From NCBI GenBank assembly GCA_963707275.1, contig CAVPPH010000001.1, positions 496,001 through 560,000 on the forward strand: DNA of 64,000 nt. Direction: 5' to 3'. Within the stretch, counting starts at the first letter, position 1. Each line of letters opens with the position of its first letter. The position numbers and the translations under genes were made by a program. A model generated the notes under the pieces. That model was not told the origin of the DNA, did no database searches, and saw only the letters and a program-made list of their open reading frames with translations. This document shows positions 39,523 through 49,149 of the stretch, one piece after another. The stretch is from JACKBK01 sp963707275. Lineage in GTDB: Bacteria; Chloroflexota; Anaerolineae; JAAEKA01.

Positions 39523-40130
39523 GCACCGCAGCCACCATTCAGCCTGCGCTCAGTCGTTCGGACGAAGCGTTGCGGCAGGCATTCAAGGCCGGCAACCGCT
39601 TCATGGTGCTCTTCTTTCGCCTCGGCCTGGGCAATATGGGCAACCGGCCTGAGACCAGCCAGGTGATGGTGCTGTCGCATCGCGGCCGCAAAAGCGGTCT
39701 GCTGCGGCGCACGCCGGTCAACTTCGCGGTCGTTGATGGCGACATATACTGCACCGCGGCGTTCGGCCGTCGCGCCGACTGGTATCGCAACATCCAGGCC
39801 GATCCCAACGTTGAGTTGTGGCTGCCCAACGCGTGGTACGCAGGCGTGGCCGAGGAAGTGCCGGGCGACGATCCGCGGCGCAATGAGCTGATGCGCGCGG
39901 TGCTGATCGCCAGCGGCTTCGCCGCGCCGCTTTTCGCCGGCGTGAACCCGAAGTCGATCAGCGAACAGCGGCTGGCAGAGTTGTCGGCAGACTACCGGCT
40001 GATCCGCATCCGCCGCACTGCGCCGCTCACCGGTCCCGGCGGCCCGGGCGATCTGGCGTGGGTGTGGCCGCTGACCGCGGCTGTGTTGCTGGTGTTGTTG
40101 CTGGTGAAAAGGCGACCGGCGTCGCGGTAG
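39519..40130 (+). CDS. deazaflavin (F420)-dependent nitroreductase-family protein with C-terminal membrane helix
   Basis: 203 aa. The Ddn-like fold is recognised by MVLSHRGRKSGLLRRTPVNFAVVDGDIY and AFGRRADWYRNIQADPNVELW. F420-binding members reduce quinones or nitro compounds. A final hydrophobic segment (WVWPLTAAVLLVLLLVKRR) is unusual for the family and would tether it to the membrane. It overlaps the cyclase gene by 4 bp (ATGA), so translation is coupled. The following 40131-40253 hold a short ACGCAGAGACGCGGAGACGC low-complexity repeat. Confidence 0.8.
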   Translation: MSTAATIQPALSRSDEALRQAFKAGNRFMVLFFRLGLGNMGNRPETSQVMVLSHRGRKSGLLRRTPVNFAVVDGDIYCTAAFGRRADWYRNIQADPNVELWLPNAWYAGVAEEVPGDDPRRNELMRAVLIASGFAAPLFAGVNPKSISEQRLAELSADYRLIRIRRTAPLTGPGGPGDLAWVWPLTAAVLLVLLLVKRRPASR

Positions 40131-40253
40131 GGCGCCGGAATTCTAACGCAGAGACGCGGAGACGCGAAGGGCAGCAATGAATTGCTTAGCGACCTTGCGG
40201 CTTTGCGTTCATCTCCCTCCCAGTCACAGATAAGTTTCGAAAGGAGCAGATCG

Positions 40254-40799
40254 ATGGAAAAGAGAGTTCTGGTGGCGTATGCCACGAAATATGGCGCGAC
40301 CGCCGAGATCGCGCAGGCTATCGGCGAGACACTGCGCAAGGCGGGCATGACCGTCGATGTCGCCGAGGTCGAGGCGGCTGTGGCCGTCGCAACCTACGAT
40401 GCCGTGGTCCTGGGCAGTGCTGTCTACGCCGGACACTGGCGCAAGGAAGCGGTCGAGTTTCTTGACGTGGAGAAGACGAATCTGGCCGACCGGCCCGTCT
40501 GGTTCTTCTCCAGCGGTCCGACCAGCGAGGGCGACCCGATCGAGGCGATGGATGGCTGGCGGTTTCCCGAGGGGCAGCAGCCGCTTGCTGACCAGATCGG
40601 GCCGAGGGATATCACCGTCTTTGGCGGCCGGATCGATCCCGATAAGTTGAATCTGGGGGAGAAGCTGATCCTCAAGGCGGTCAAGGCGCAGACCGGCGAC
40701 TTCCGCGATTGGGACGCAATCGACGCCTGGGCCGTGGGCATTGCCGACACTCTGTCAAAGATGCCGGAAGAAGTTGAGGAACCGGTGGCAACGCCCTGA
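40254..40799 (+). CDS. flavodoxin-domain protein (HemG-like)
   Basis: 181 aa. The N-terminus VLVAYATKYGATAEIAQAIGETL is a flavodoxin FMN phosphate-binding loop. AVVLGSAVYAGHWRKEAVEFL and WFFSSGP resemble menaquinone-dependent protoporphyrinogen oxidase HemG and related flavodoxins. It is slightly longer than a minimal flavodoxin because of an inserted PDKLNLGEKLILKAVKA segment and an acidic tail. AAGGAG precedes the ATG. Co-directional with another flavodoxin gene at 41374. Confidence 0.8.
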   Translation: MEKRVLVAYATKYGATAEIAQAIGETLRKAGMTVDVAEVEAAVAVATYDAVVLGSAVYAGHWRKEAVEFLDVEKTNLADRPVWFFSSGPTSEGDPIEAMDGWRFPEGQQPLADQIGPRDITVFGGRIDPDKLNLGEKLILKAVKAQTGDFRDWDAIDAWAVGIADTLSKMPEEVEEPVATP

Positions 40800-40828
40800 C
40801 CACGGTTGCCCAGGCGGAAGGAGTGCTC

Positions 40829-41311
40829 ATGACACGCCAGCTTTCGACTGAGCAGGTCTGGCAGGCTATCGAGAAGGAGCTGTTTGCCGTCGTAGGCATG
40901 GTAACAGCCAACCATGAGGCGCGCACGGTCGGCGTGGTCTACGTCGTGCGTGACCGCAGGCTGTACATATCCACGCTCGTGCAAGCTTGGAAGGCGCGCC
41001 ACATCGCTGCCAATCCGCACGTCTCGCTAACCATCCCCATCGCCAAGCGTATCCCGGTGATGCCCTGGATTAAGATACCGGCCGCGACGATCACGTTTGC
41101 AGGGACCGCGCGCGTCTTCCCGGCTCGCGAGGCTACACCTGATCTGCTGCGTGCGATCCTTGGCCCCATGGCAGAGGACGATAAAACGATCGCGGATACA
41201 TCCGTGATCGAGGTGACGCCGGTTGGGGAGTTTGTCACTTACGGGGTGGGCGTGTCGTTGCGCGACATGCGGCAACCGGAGCTTGCGCGCGGGCGAACTG
41301 CTGTGGCGTGA
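40829..41311 (+). CDS. pyridoxamine 5'-phosphate oxidase-like protein
   Basis: 160 aa. A split-barrel flavin-binding fold is suggested by VGMVTANHEARTVGVVYVVRDRRLYIST, KARHIAANPHVSLTI and the ITFAGTARVF strand. These proteins bind FMN, F420 or haem. The exact substrate is unknown. It lies between two flavodoxin-type genes, which supports a redox role. ATG at 40829 is one of two close in-frame starts; the other is 40823. Confidence 0.75.
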   Translation: MTRQLSTEQVWQAIEKELFAVVGMVTANHEARTVGVVYVVRDRRLYISTLVQAWKARHIAANPHVSLTIPIAKRIPVMPWIKIPAATITFAGTARVFPAREATPDLLRAILGPMAEDDKTIADTSVIEVTPVGEFVTYGVGVSLRDMRQPELARGRTAVA

Positions 41312-41373
41312 AACCGCCGCGCAGTGAGTAGCCAGGCGCCACGACTACGATACCGCTTGGAGGAAATGCAATC

Positions 41374-41895
41374 GTGTCGGAGAGGATCCTTGTTGCCTAT
41401 GCCAGCCGAACCGGTACAACTGCCGGCGTGGCCGAAGCCATCGGCGCCACACTGCGCGACCGCGGCGTGCTGGTGGATGTCCTTTCCGTGTCTGCTGTTA
41501 TGGATCTGACACCCTATTGCGCAGTGGTGGCTGGCAGCGCGATCCAAAACAAGCAGTGGCTGCCGGAGGCCATGCAGTTTGTCCAGGCAAACCAGGTCGC
41601 GCTGCGGCGCGTGCCGTTTGCCGCGTTTCTGGTCTGCATGACGCTGGCAATGAAGAAGGGCGACTACCGCAGCCAGGTGAGCGCCTGGCTGCAGCCGGTG
41701 CGCGCGTTGGCGCCGACCGTGAGCGAGGGTCTTTTTGCCGGCGCACTGGACATCAGCAAGGTGTCGACGTGGAAAGACCGGCTGATGTTTCGCGTCAGTG
41801 TCGTGATGGGCGTGTGGTCAGAGGGCGATCACCGTGACTGGGATGCCATCCGCACCTGGGCAGAGAGCCTTGGCCCGCTGGTTGTAACGCCGTAA
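41374..41895 (+). CDS. flavodoxin-domain protein
   Basis: 173 aa. ILVAYASRTGTTAGVAEAIGATL is the FMN-binding loop, and YCAVVAGSAIQNKQWLPEAMQFV parallels the sibling at 40254. FLVCMTLAMKKGDYR and the ending SEGDHRDWDAIRTWAESL fit HemG-like flavodoxins. It was probably duplicated from the same ancestor as the 40254 gene. Start is GTG or ATG-like at 41374 after a GGAGGAAAT box. Confidence 0.8.
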   Translation: MSERILVAYASRTGTTAGVAEAIGATLRDRGVLVDVLSVSAVMDLTPYCAVVAGSAIQNKQWLPEAMQFVQANQVALRRVPFAAFLVCMTLAMKKGDYRSQVSAWLQPVRALAPTVSEGLFAGALDISKVSTWKDRLMFRVSVVMGVWSEGDHRDWDAIRTWAESLGPLVVTP

Positions 41896-41943
41896 CAGCT
41901 GGGGCGCGTGCCGCAGACGAACGGTAAGGCAAATCTGCCGACG

Positions 41944-43168
41944 ATGACCACAGACAACCAAACTGGTATTGAGCTGGCGCAGCAAGCCGCCGGCTGGCTG
42001 GACAAGCTTTGCGTCGAAATCGACAGCCGGCGCGTCGGCAGCGCCGGCAACCGCGCCGCGACCGATTTCTTCGCGCACAGGGTCGCGGCTTGCGGCTTCC
42101 AGGTCCAGCAGCCGGCCTTCGACTGCATCGACTGGGTCGAGCAGGGTGTCGACCTGTTGGCCGGTGATGACGCGTTCGAGGCCTTTGCCAGCCCTTATTC
42201 ACTGGGCTGCGATGTGCGCGGACCGCTGGCGGTTGTGTCCGGCGTCGCGGAACTGGAGGCAGCGGAACTCAGTGGAAAGGTGCTGCTGCTGCGCGGCGAG
42301 ATCGCCAAGGAGCAGGTGATGCCTAAAAACTTCACCTTCTACAACCCGGACGAGCACAAGCACATCGTCACACTGTTGGAGGCGAAGCAGCCGCTGGCCA
42401 TAATCGCTGCCACAGGGCGCAACCCGGAGCTGGCCGGAGCGCTCTATCCCTTCCCGCTGTTCGAGGATGGCGACTTCGACATCCCGTCGGTCTACATAAC
42501 GGATATCGAAGGGGAACGGCTGGCGAACCACGCCGGGCAGATCGTTGTGCTCACTAGCCGGGCGACGCGCATCAGATCGGTCGGCTGCAACGTGGTGGCT
42601 CGCAAGGGCGACATGGCGCGCCGGATCGTCTTCTTCGCCCACATCGACGCCAAGGCTGGCACGCCGGGCGCGCTGGATAACGGGACCGGGGTGGTGATCC
42701 TGCTGCTGCTGGCGGAACTGCTGGCCGGCTACGATGGAGACCTGGGTATCGAGATTGTCGCGTTGAACGGCGAGGACTACTACGCCGCATCAGGCGAGAT
42801 GCTGTGGCTGGCAGCCAACGAAGGCCGCCTGGACCAGATTCTCCTGGGTGTCAACATGGACGGTGTCGGCTACCGGCACGGCAAGACCGCTTTCTCGCTC
42901 TACGGGTGTCCGCCGCAGATCGAGGAGGCGGTTCGTGCGGCGCTGGCTGGCCGCACCGGAATGGTGGAGGGCGATCCGTGGTACCAGTCTGATCACTCGC
43001 TGTTCGTCTTCAACGGCGTGCCGGCGCTGGCGTTTACGTCTGACCAGTTCGAGCGCGCTGTGGAGCGAGATCGCCCACACGCCGCGCGACGTGCCGGAGA
43101 TCGTCGATCCGGCGCAACTGGTCGAGGTCGCTGATGCGCTGCGGGATCTGGTGACGCGCCTGGCCTGA
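41944..43168 (+). CDS. M28-family metallopeptidase-like protein (one frameshift)
   Basis: About 405 aa. Motifs include a PA-like segment (residues about 70-180), FFAHIDAKAGTPGALDNGTGVVILL (metal-binding His and Asp), IEIVALNGEDYYAASGEM (catalytic Glu) and WYQSDHSLFVFNGVPALAFTS, as in zinc aminopeptidases of family M28. A shift near 43050 replaces the last 40 residues; the correct end is IAHTPRDVPEIVDP...LRDLVTRLA at 43168. No signal peptide, so probably cytoplasmic. A bidirectional-looking terminator follows. Confidence 0.82.
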
Positions 43169-43206
43169 ATCCACAAACCTTTGTGATCACGGTGCGGGAT
43201 GAAAAT

Positions 43207-43235
43207 GCGGTGAGCCATTGTGCTCACCGCTTTTT
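43207..43235 (+). terminator. terminator after the peptidase gene
   Basis: GCGGTGAGC (43207-43215) pairs with GCTCACCGC (43222-43230), followed by TTTTT. The stem extends outward through GGGATGAAAA and TTTTTCGTCCC, so it could work on both strands. Confidence 0.8.
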
Positions 43236-43248
43236 CGTCCCGCACGAA

Positions 43249-43277
43249 TTGACACTAACTAGACCAGTCGTTATAAT
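43249..43277 (+). promoter_or_regulatory. consensus promoter with overlapping TetR-type operator
   Basis: TTGACA (43249-43254), 17 bp, TATAAT (43272-43277). Between them is a quasi-palindrome ACTAGACCAGT, of the TAGACC-type bound by many TetR repressors. The promoter drives the TetR gene at 43298. Confidence 0.7.
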
Positions 43278-43297
43278 TGCCTGCGACGAGGCATCCT

Positions 43298-43876
43298 ATG
43301 ACAACCACCCGCGACCAGATCATCGACACCACCAGCGACCTGATGGAGGCTCAAGGCTACCACGCCACCGGGCTGAACCAGATCGTCGCCGAGAGCGGCG
43401 CGCCCAAGGGATCGCTCTACCACTACTTCCCCGGCGGCAAGGAGGAGATGGCGGCTGAGGCCATCGACCGCACCGGGAGGCAACTGGAAGAACGCATCCG
43501 CGCCAACCTGCCTCCCGGCGTTGCGCCGGCCGAGGCGCTGCGCGACTTTGTCCACACCATTGCCTTCCACATCGAAGCGTCTGGCTATCGCGCTGGTGGA
43601 CCGCTGACCGCTGTCGCGATGGAGACGGCGACCAATAGCGAACGGCTGAACCGCGCCTGCCGCGACGCCTTCGAACGGGTCATCACTGCCTTCGCCGAAC
43701 GTCTGGTGATCGAGGGAACGCCGGCTGAACGCGCCCGCGGGCTTTCCATTTTTGTGACGGCCGCCATCGAGGGCGGAATCATCCTCAGCCGCACCTATCA
43801 CAGTGGCGATCCGCTCCGGCAGGTGGGCGACGCGCTGTTCGATACCATGAGGACGAACCTCCTCAGCAGAGTTTGA
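43298..43876 (+). CDS. TetR-family transcriptional regulator
   Basis: 192 aa. The helix-turn-helix (QIIDTTSDLMEAQGYHATGLNQIVAESGAPKGSLYHYF) is typical, and the C-terminal domain (AFHIEASGYRAGGPLTAVAMETA) matches the TetR_C LmrA/YxaF-like group. It probably represses itself through the operator within its promoter. The related core GACTGGTC at 43923-43930, upstream of the next gene, suggests control of the following oxidoreductases. Confidence 0.85.
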   Translation: MTTTRDQIIDTTSDLMEAQGYHATGLNQIVAESGAPKGSLYHYFPGGKEEMAAEAIDRTGRQLEERIRANLPPGVAPAEALRDFVHTIAFHIEASGYRAGGPLTAVAMETATNSERLNRACRDAFERVITAFAERLVIEGTPAERARGLSIFVTAAIEGGIILSRTYHSGDPLRQVGDALFDTMRTNLLSRV

Positions 43877-43919
43877 GCAACTGCGTGATCATCATCGAGT
43901 TTTTTCACGCTTGTCGTGT

Positions 43920-43933
43920 TCAGGACTGGTCCT
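43920..43933. promoter_or_regulatory. candidate second TetR operator
   Basis: The dyad CAGGACTGGTCCTG contains GACTGGTC, the complement of the GACCAGTC core in the TetR promoter. It lies 53 bp before the next gene. Function inferred from shared sequence only. Confidence 0.35.
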
Positions 43934-43986
43934 GCCGGAATCTACATGACAGGCGCACGACTGGGTTACGGAAAAGGTTTTGAGCT

Positions 43987-44622
43987 ATGAAGATTATCGT
44001 GTTCGGAGCCAGCTCCAAGAGCGGGCTGGAAGTTGTCAGACAAGGTGTCGCGGCTGGTCTCACCATCACAGCATTCGTGCGCGATCCGGCCAAGTTGGGT
44101 ACGCCCGTGGCCGGCGTGACTGTTGTCCAGGGCGACGCGACGGATGCAGCCGCGGTCGCGGCTGCCATCGCCGGTCAGGAGGCTGTCGTCAGCCTGATCG
44201 GGCCCACCAAGGGCGGCCCGAAGAACGTGGCGACCGCGGCTACCGGTAACATTCTGGACGGCATGAAACAACACGGTGTGCGACGGGTGGTGGTCGCGTC
44301 GGTGGCCGGCATCCCTGCGCCGGGCGACAACCGCGGCGCGCTGGCCGGCGTCATCGGCGGGGCGATCAAGCTCTTCATGCGCGACGCGTATGCCGACCGC
44401 GAGCAGCAGCTGGCCGTGCTGCAGAGCAGCGACCTGGATTGGGTCGCCATCCGCCTGCCACGCCTGACCGATGATCCGGCCAGCGGTTACCAGTTGGGGT
44501 TTCCCAACCCCGGTCCCGGTCTGGTGGTCTCACGGGCCGATCTGGCCGCGGCGATGGTGGATCAACTGACCGCCGATGCCTGGCTGCGCAAGGCGCCGAT
44601 CATCAGCGGCAAGGCGGCGTAG
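43987..44622 (+). CDS. NAD(P)-binding oxidoreductase, atypical SDR family
   Basis: 211 aa. The N-terminal MKIIVFGASSKSGLEVVRQG is the glycine-rich nucleotide-binding loop of atypical short-chain dehydrogenases (NmrA/biliverdin-reductase-B-like). VRRVVVASVAGIP and DLDWVAIRLPRLTDDP follow. Such proteins reduce flavins, quinones or act as redox sensors. It directly follows the TetR gene and is probably its target. Confidence 0.82.
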   Translation: MKIIVFGASSKSGLEVVRQGVAAGLTITAFVRDPAKLGTPVAGVTVVQGDATDAAAVAAAIAGQEAVVSLIGPTKGGPKNVATAATGNILDGMKQHGVRRVVVASVAGIPAPGDNRGALAGVIGGAIKLFMRDAYADREQQLAVLQSSDLDWVAIRLPRLTDDPASGYQLGFPNPGPGLVVSRADLAAAMVDQLTADAWLRKAPIISGKAA

Positions 44623-44623
44623 C

Positions 44624-45472
44624 TTGATCCTTGTCACAGGCGCGACAGGCAATATCGGGCGGGAAGTGGTTTCTGACCTGCATGCCAACGGGCGGGCCGT
44701 TCGCGCTACAGCAAGCAACAATGCGAGCGCCGAGCGCGTGCCAGCCGGCGTGGAAACAGTGCTGTTCGACTTCGCCGATGCGAAAACCTATGGGCCGGCG
44801 CTGGCCGGGGTTGAGCGAGTCTTCCTGATGCGCCCGCCGCAGATCACCGATATGGAGCACACGCTCAATCCCTTCGTCGACGCCGCTCGCGAGGCCGGCA
44901 TCCGGCACATCGTCTTTGTCTCGCTGCTGGGAGTCGAGGACAACCCGCGCGTGCCGCACTACGCGGCGGAACAGCATCTCAGGGCGGCGGGTGTGCCCTA
45001 CACCTTTCTGCGTCCCAGCTTCTTTATGCAGAACCTGAATACCACGCACCGCGCTGAAATCCGCGACCGCGATGAGATCTACCTGCCGGTCGGCAAGGCG
45101 CGCACCAGTTTCATCGACACCCGTGACATCGGTGCGGTGGCGGCCAAGGTGCTGTGTGAGGACGGGCACGACGGCGCCGCCTACGCGTTGACCGGCGGCG
45201 AGTCGCTGGACTACTACCAGGTTGCCGATATCTTCAGCAGGGTGCTGGGACGCAAGATCACCTACAAAGACCCCCACAGTCTGGCGTTTCTCTTCTCCAC
45301 CGTGCGCCACGGCACGCCGCTCAAGTTCGCGCTGGTGATGCAGATGCTCTATCGCAGCACGCGCAACGGCATCGCCGACGTGCTGACAGAGGATGTCAGC
45401 CGTCTGCTGGGCCGTCCGCCGCGCACCTTTCGCCAGTACGTGACCGACTACGCGGAGTCGTGGCGGCGGTGA
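44624..45472 (+). CDS. NmrA-like NAD(P)-binding protein
   Basis: 282 aa. TTG start two bases after the previous stop; the protein begins LILVTGATGNIGREVVSDL. GVERVFLMRPPQITDME, HIVFVSLLGVEDNP and YTFLRPSFFMQNL are typical of NmrA-type atypical SDRs, such as the NADPH:quinone oxidoreductase QorB. No catalytic YxxxK is needed in this group. Tight spacing makes an operon with the 43987 gene. Confidence 0.82.
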   Translation: MILVTGATGNIGREVVSDLHANGRAVRATASNNASAERVPAGVETVLFDFADAKTYGPALAGVERVFLMRPPQITDMEHTLNPFVDAAREAGIRHIVFVSLLGVEDNPRVPHYAAEQHLRAAGVPYTFLRPSFFMQNLNTTHRAEIRDRDEIYLPVGKARTSFIDTRDIGAVAAKVLCEDGHDGAAYALTGGESLDYYQVADIFSRVLGRKITYKDPHSLAFLFSTVRHGTPLKFALVMQMLYRSTRNGIADVLTEDVSRLLGRPPRTFRQYVTDYAESWRR

Positions 45473-45553
45473 GGCAGGTCGTGCTCGTACAGAAAGAGCG
45501 TAGCCTCGCGTAACACGATTTTTTGATGTTGTGCGTCGTGTTTGACCGGAACC

Positions 45554-45572
45554 GACGATTTGGAAAATCGTC
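45554..45572. repeat. short dispersed palindrome
   Basis: GACGATTT-GGA-AAATCGTC followed by CTACG, a known style of dispersed intergenic hairpin. The rest of the 225-bp gap (45473-45697) contains a GACACGC...GCGTGTC stem (about 45615-45650) and no gene. Confidence 0.5.
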
Positions 45573-45697
45573 CTACGCGGGAGATCGCTCGCCGCCACGC
45601 AATACATACGTCAGGACACGCGCCCTGCGGCGCGCGTTTTGGCGTGTCTTGTGGTGTAGTGTATGATCGCTGCAAATCTACAGCCCCGGAGGTAAAA

Positions 45698-46207
45698 GTG
45701 ACCCAACGCAAGGAAACGCTGGTTGCTGAGTTGACATCCAGCCGCGACTATCTCGTGTCCGTCGCGACACAGATCGGCGCGGACCAGGCATTGAACTCCA
45801 CCGAAAACCCACTTTGGAATGTCCACGACGTGCTGGCCCATGTTGCGATTGCGGAGCGCGGCCTGCAGGCCACCGTGAATCGGTTTCTGGCCGGTGACGC
45901 ACTTCCCGATGGATTCTCACTGGACTACTGGAATCAGCGCCAGGTTGGCAAGCTGCACGAGCGCACGGTGCCTGAGTTGCTGGCCGGTATGGAAGCCAGC
46001 CGCCCGGACACGCTGGCCTTTCTGGACAACCTGACCGATGACCAGCTTGCTGTCCGCGGCCTGCACCCGGCCGGTTTCGAGACCAGTGTGGCCGGTGTGT
46101 TTCGTGTCATGGCGCGGCATGAGCGCGGCCACGGTCAGGAGATCGCCGCAGCCCTGAACGCGCCGGTCGGCGAGCGCATCGACTGGGCTGCCGTCGACAC
46201 TGAGTAG
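45698..46207 (+). CDS. DinB-family protein
   Basis: 169 aa four-helix-bundle protein. The start of helix 1 (ETLVAELTSSRDYLVSVA), WNVHDVLAHVAIAERGL and the C-terminal VFRVMARHERGHGQEIAAAL supply His residues in the positions used by DinB/YfiT proteins for metal or mycothiol/bacillithiol-type thiol transfer. Enzyme activity unknown. GTG start after a CGGAGG box. A terminator follows. Confidence 0.78.
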   Translation: MTQRKETLVAELTSSRDYLVSVATQIGADQALNSTENPLWNVHDVLAHVAIAERGLQATVNRFLAGDALPDGFSLDYWNQRQVGKLHERTVPELLAGMEASRPDTLAFLDNLTDDQLAVRGLHPAGFETSVAGVFRVMARHERGHGQEIAAALNAPVGERIDWAAVDTE

Positions 46208-46244
46208 ACGGTCATCGGGTCACAGTCCCGGTCGCTCGCTTTCC

Positions 46245-46287
46245 AACCGCCCCGATGCCAGGCAAGGCATCGGGGCGGTTCTTGTTT
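46245..46287 (+). terminator. rho-independent terminator after the DinB gene
   Basis: A perfect 15-bp stem, AACCGCCCCGATGCC (46245-46259) and GGCATCGGGGCGGTT (46266-46280), followed by CTTGTTT. The remaining gap to 46528 contains only a small TGCTGA/TCAGCA dyad (about 46484-46500). Confidence 0.8.
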
Positions 46288-46528
46288 CCATCGCCTCTGT
46301 TTGGTATTCGTCCGGTTGCAGAAATCACAATGGGGCGCCAGTAGGCGGGCTTCCAATGCTCCGCCAGCGATTACAGACGCGTGCGGTAACGGCAATCCGA
46401 AGCAGCAAACGTGGTCGTCATTCCAATTATGACGTGCTCCAGAATACGCCACTGTCAGCGTAACCAATCCCGAAGGTCAGGCGTTTGCTGATTTTATCAG
46501 CACAAAACTGAACAGCCCGGAGGCGCCA

Positions 46529-47777
46529 ATGATTCCTCACAAACCACGCATCCTGCTCTATTCGCACGACACATACGGACTCGGCCATCTGCGACGCACG
46601 CTGTCCGTTGCCGAACAACTCTATCGCGACGTACCGAAAGTACACCAACTGGTGCTTACCGGCTCCATGGTGGCCGGCGCGTTCAACCTGCCGCCGCGGC
46701 TGGACATGGTGAAACTGCCGGCGCTCAGTAAGCGCTCCAGCGGCGAGTACAAGGCCCGCGCCTTGCCGCTTTCGTTGCGTCAGACGCTGCAATGGCGCGA
46801 GCAAATGATCGTGCAGGCGGTACAGGCTTTTCGGCCGCACCTGGTCGTTGTTGACAAGGTAGCTGGCGGCGTGAACGGCGAACTGCTGCCCGCGCTGCGC
46901 TTCCTCAAGACCTGGTCGCCCGAAACCCGCTTGGTGCTGGGCATGCGCGATATCGAGGACAGCGCAGAGGTCACGCGCGCCGAGTGGCGGGCCAACGGCA
47001 CCAGCCAACTGCTGGACGAGGTCTACGATCGCATCCTGCTCTACGGCCAGCGCGAGGTGTTCGACCCGGTAGCTGCTTATGGCATGTCGGCCGTTGCCGA
47101 GGCCAAGCTGGTGATCTGCGGCTACCTGCGCCGGACCGACATGGAGCGCAGCCCGGCGGCGGTGCGGCGCGAGCTGGGCGTCACCGACAAGCCGCTGGTG
47201 CTGGTCACGGTCGGCGGCGGCGGCGACGGCTTCGATGTGCTCAAGGCCTACGTCGATATGGCGTCCGCCTGGGGTGATACCCCGCCTGTCCACAGCCTAC
47301 TGGTCACGGGTCCATTGATGGCCGACAAGCAGCGCCACCTCCTGCAAAAGGTCGGCAAGGCAACCAACGTCACCGTGCTTGAATTCACCCGTGACCTGCT
47401 GGCCTACATGGCGGCAGCCGATCTGGTGGTCAGCATGGCCGGCTACAACAGCGTCTGTGAATTGATGTCGCTCGGCAAGCGGGCGCTGCTCATTCCCCGC
47501 CGTCAGGTGCGCGCGGAGCAGCGAATCCGGGCCGAGGCGCTGGCGGCGCGCTCGACTGGTGCACCTGCTCGCCTATGCCGACCTTTCGCCCGAGCGACTG
47601 GAGGCGGCCCTGCAAAGCGCCCTGGCTGCGCCGCCGCCTGTCATCGATCTGGACCTGGACGGCTTGCAGCGGGCCAGCCAGTCCATTGTCGAGTTGTTGG
47701 GCAAGGGCGGCCGTTCGCTGCATCGGCGGGTCGGTAATGTGAGCAACGGCCGGGTCGCAGGCCGCGACCATGCCTGA
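46529..47777 (+). CDS. GT-B glycosyltransferase, MurG-like (one frameshift)
   Basis: About 415 aa. ILLYSHDTYGLGHLRRTLSVAEQL is the N-terminal glycine/His motif of MurG/UGT-type enzymes, and MAGYNSVCELMSLGKRALLIPR is the sugar-nucleotide-binding motif of the C-terminal domain. A shift near 47555 leads to the true end, LLAYADLSPERLEAALQSAL. No membrane helix. First gene of the glycan locus; CGGAGG lies before the ATG. Donor and acceptor unknown. Confidence 0.8.
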
Positions 47778-47818
47778 CTGGGCGCTGCCCGTCAAGAACT
47801 CTCAAGAGGTGATGATCT

Positions 47819-49149
47819 ATGACAAAAATAGCCTATATCTTGAAGATGTACCCGCGTTTCTCGGAGACCTTCGTCGTCAACGAGATACTGGAATTGGAGC
47901 GCCAGGGCGTGGATGTTCGTATCTACTCCCTACGCAAACCTGATGACGGTCGCTTTCACGCCAGCCTGGCCCAGGTCAAGGCCGGGGTCATCTACGTGCC
48001 GCAGTATCCGCAGATGGAACTGGAGCGCGTGCGCCGGGCGCATCAGCAGCTTTTCGAGGCAACGCCTGAGACCTACGCCCAACTGCGCGCTCGAGGTCGA
48101 GGCGCGGGCCGACGAGTACGTGTTGAAGCGCTTCGTTCAGGCTGGCGTGGTGGCGGCCCACCTGCTGGAGCACCCGGTCGATGGCATGCACGCGCATTTC
48201 GCGTTCCAGTGCAACGCGCGTCGCCAACTTCGTTCACCGCCTGAGCGGCCTGCCCTACAGCTTCACCGCGCATGCCAAGGACATCTTTCATCAGGATGTG
48301 CAGCCGGGAGCGTTGCGCGGCAAGATCGGAGCGGCGCGCTTCGCCGTGACGGTCAGCGATTTCAACCGCGGCTATCTGATGGACGTGCTCGCTGGCCAGC
48401 CTGGCGATGTGCGCCGGCTGTACAACGGGATCGATCTGGGCTATTTCACGCCCGATCTCTGGGCTGAACGCGAGACAGACCTGATCCTCAGCGTAGGCCG
48501 GTTGGTCGAAAAGAAGGGCTTCGATGACCTGATCCGGGCCTGCGCGCTGCTGCGCGGCTGGGGCGTTTCGTTTCGCTGTGAGATCATCGGCAAGGGCGAG
48601 GCACGCGACACGCTCCAATCCCTGATCGACGGTCTGGAGCTTGGCGACCTGGTGACCCTGGTCGGGCCGAAATCGCAGGACAAGGTGCTGGAAGCATATC
48701 GGCGCGCGTCTCTCTTCGCTCTGCCGTGCGTGATCGCCAGCGACGGCAACCGCGACGGGCTGCCGACTGTCTTGCTGGAAGCCATGGCGACCGGCTTGCC
48801 GGCCGTGTCCACCAACCTCGTCGGCGTGCCGGAGATCATCGACCACGGGGTGGACGGCCTGCTGGTGGCGCCAGGAGATCATGTTGCGCTGGCAACCGCG
48901 CTCGCTCGCTTGCTGCACGACCAGGAACTGCGCCAGCGGATGAGTGAGGCTGGGCAGCGCAAGGTCGCTGAGCGCTTCGACGTGCGCAGCAACGTGGCCA
49001 CGCTTCATCGCTGGCTGGCAGAGCCGGCTGCACCCCGGGTCAACGAGCTGGTCGCAGTCAAGGAAGCGGCGACCAACGGGGCGAACGGGTTCATTCCGCC
49101 AATGTTGGCGCCGGCCCCGCTGCTGACAGAGGCGCTGCCGACGCTATGA
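47819..49149 (+). CDS. family 4 glycosyltransferase, colanic-acid type (frameshifted)
   Basis: About 440 aa. KIAYILKMYPRFSETFVVNEILELERQGVDVRIYS is typical of WcaL/EpsD-like enzymes, and the C-terminal GT4 motifs are LILSVGRLVEKKGFDDLIRA, VLEAYRRASLFALPC and GLPTVLLEAMATGLPAVST (E-X7-E). Frames change near 48090 and 48215. The tail (about 35 residues) is unrelated to the fold. Cytoplasmic, using a nucleotide-sugar donor, probably for surface polysaccharide. Confidence 0.82.

Noticed and set aside
40134..40253. Promoter or RNA gene in the gap before the first flavodoxin
   Set aside because: Only a short ACGCAGAGACGCGGAGACGC low-complexity repeat is visible; no consensus promoter or conserved structure.
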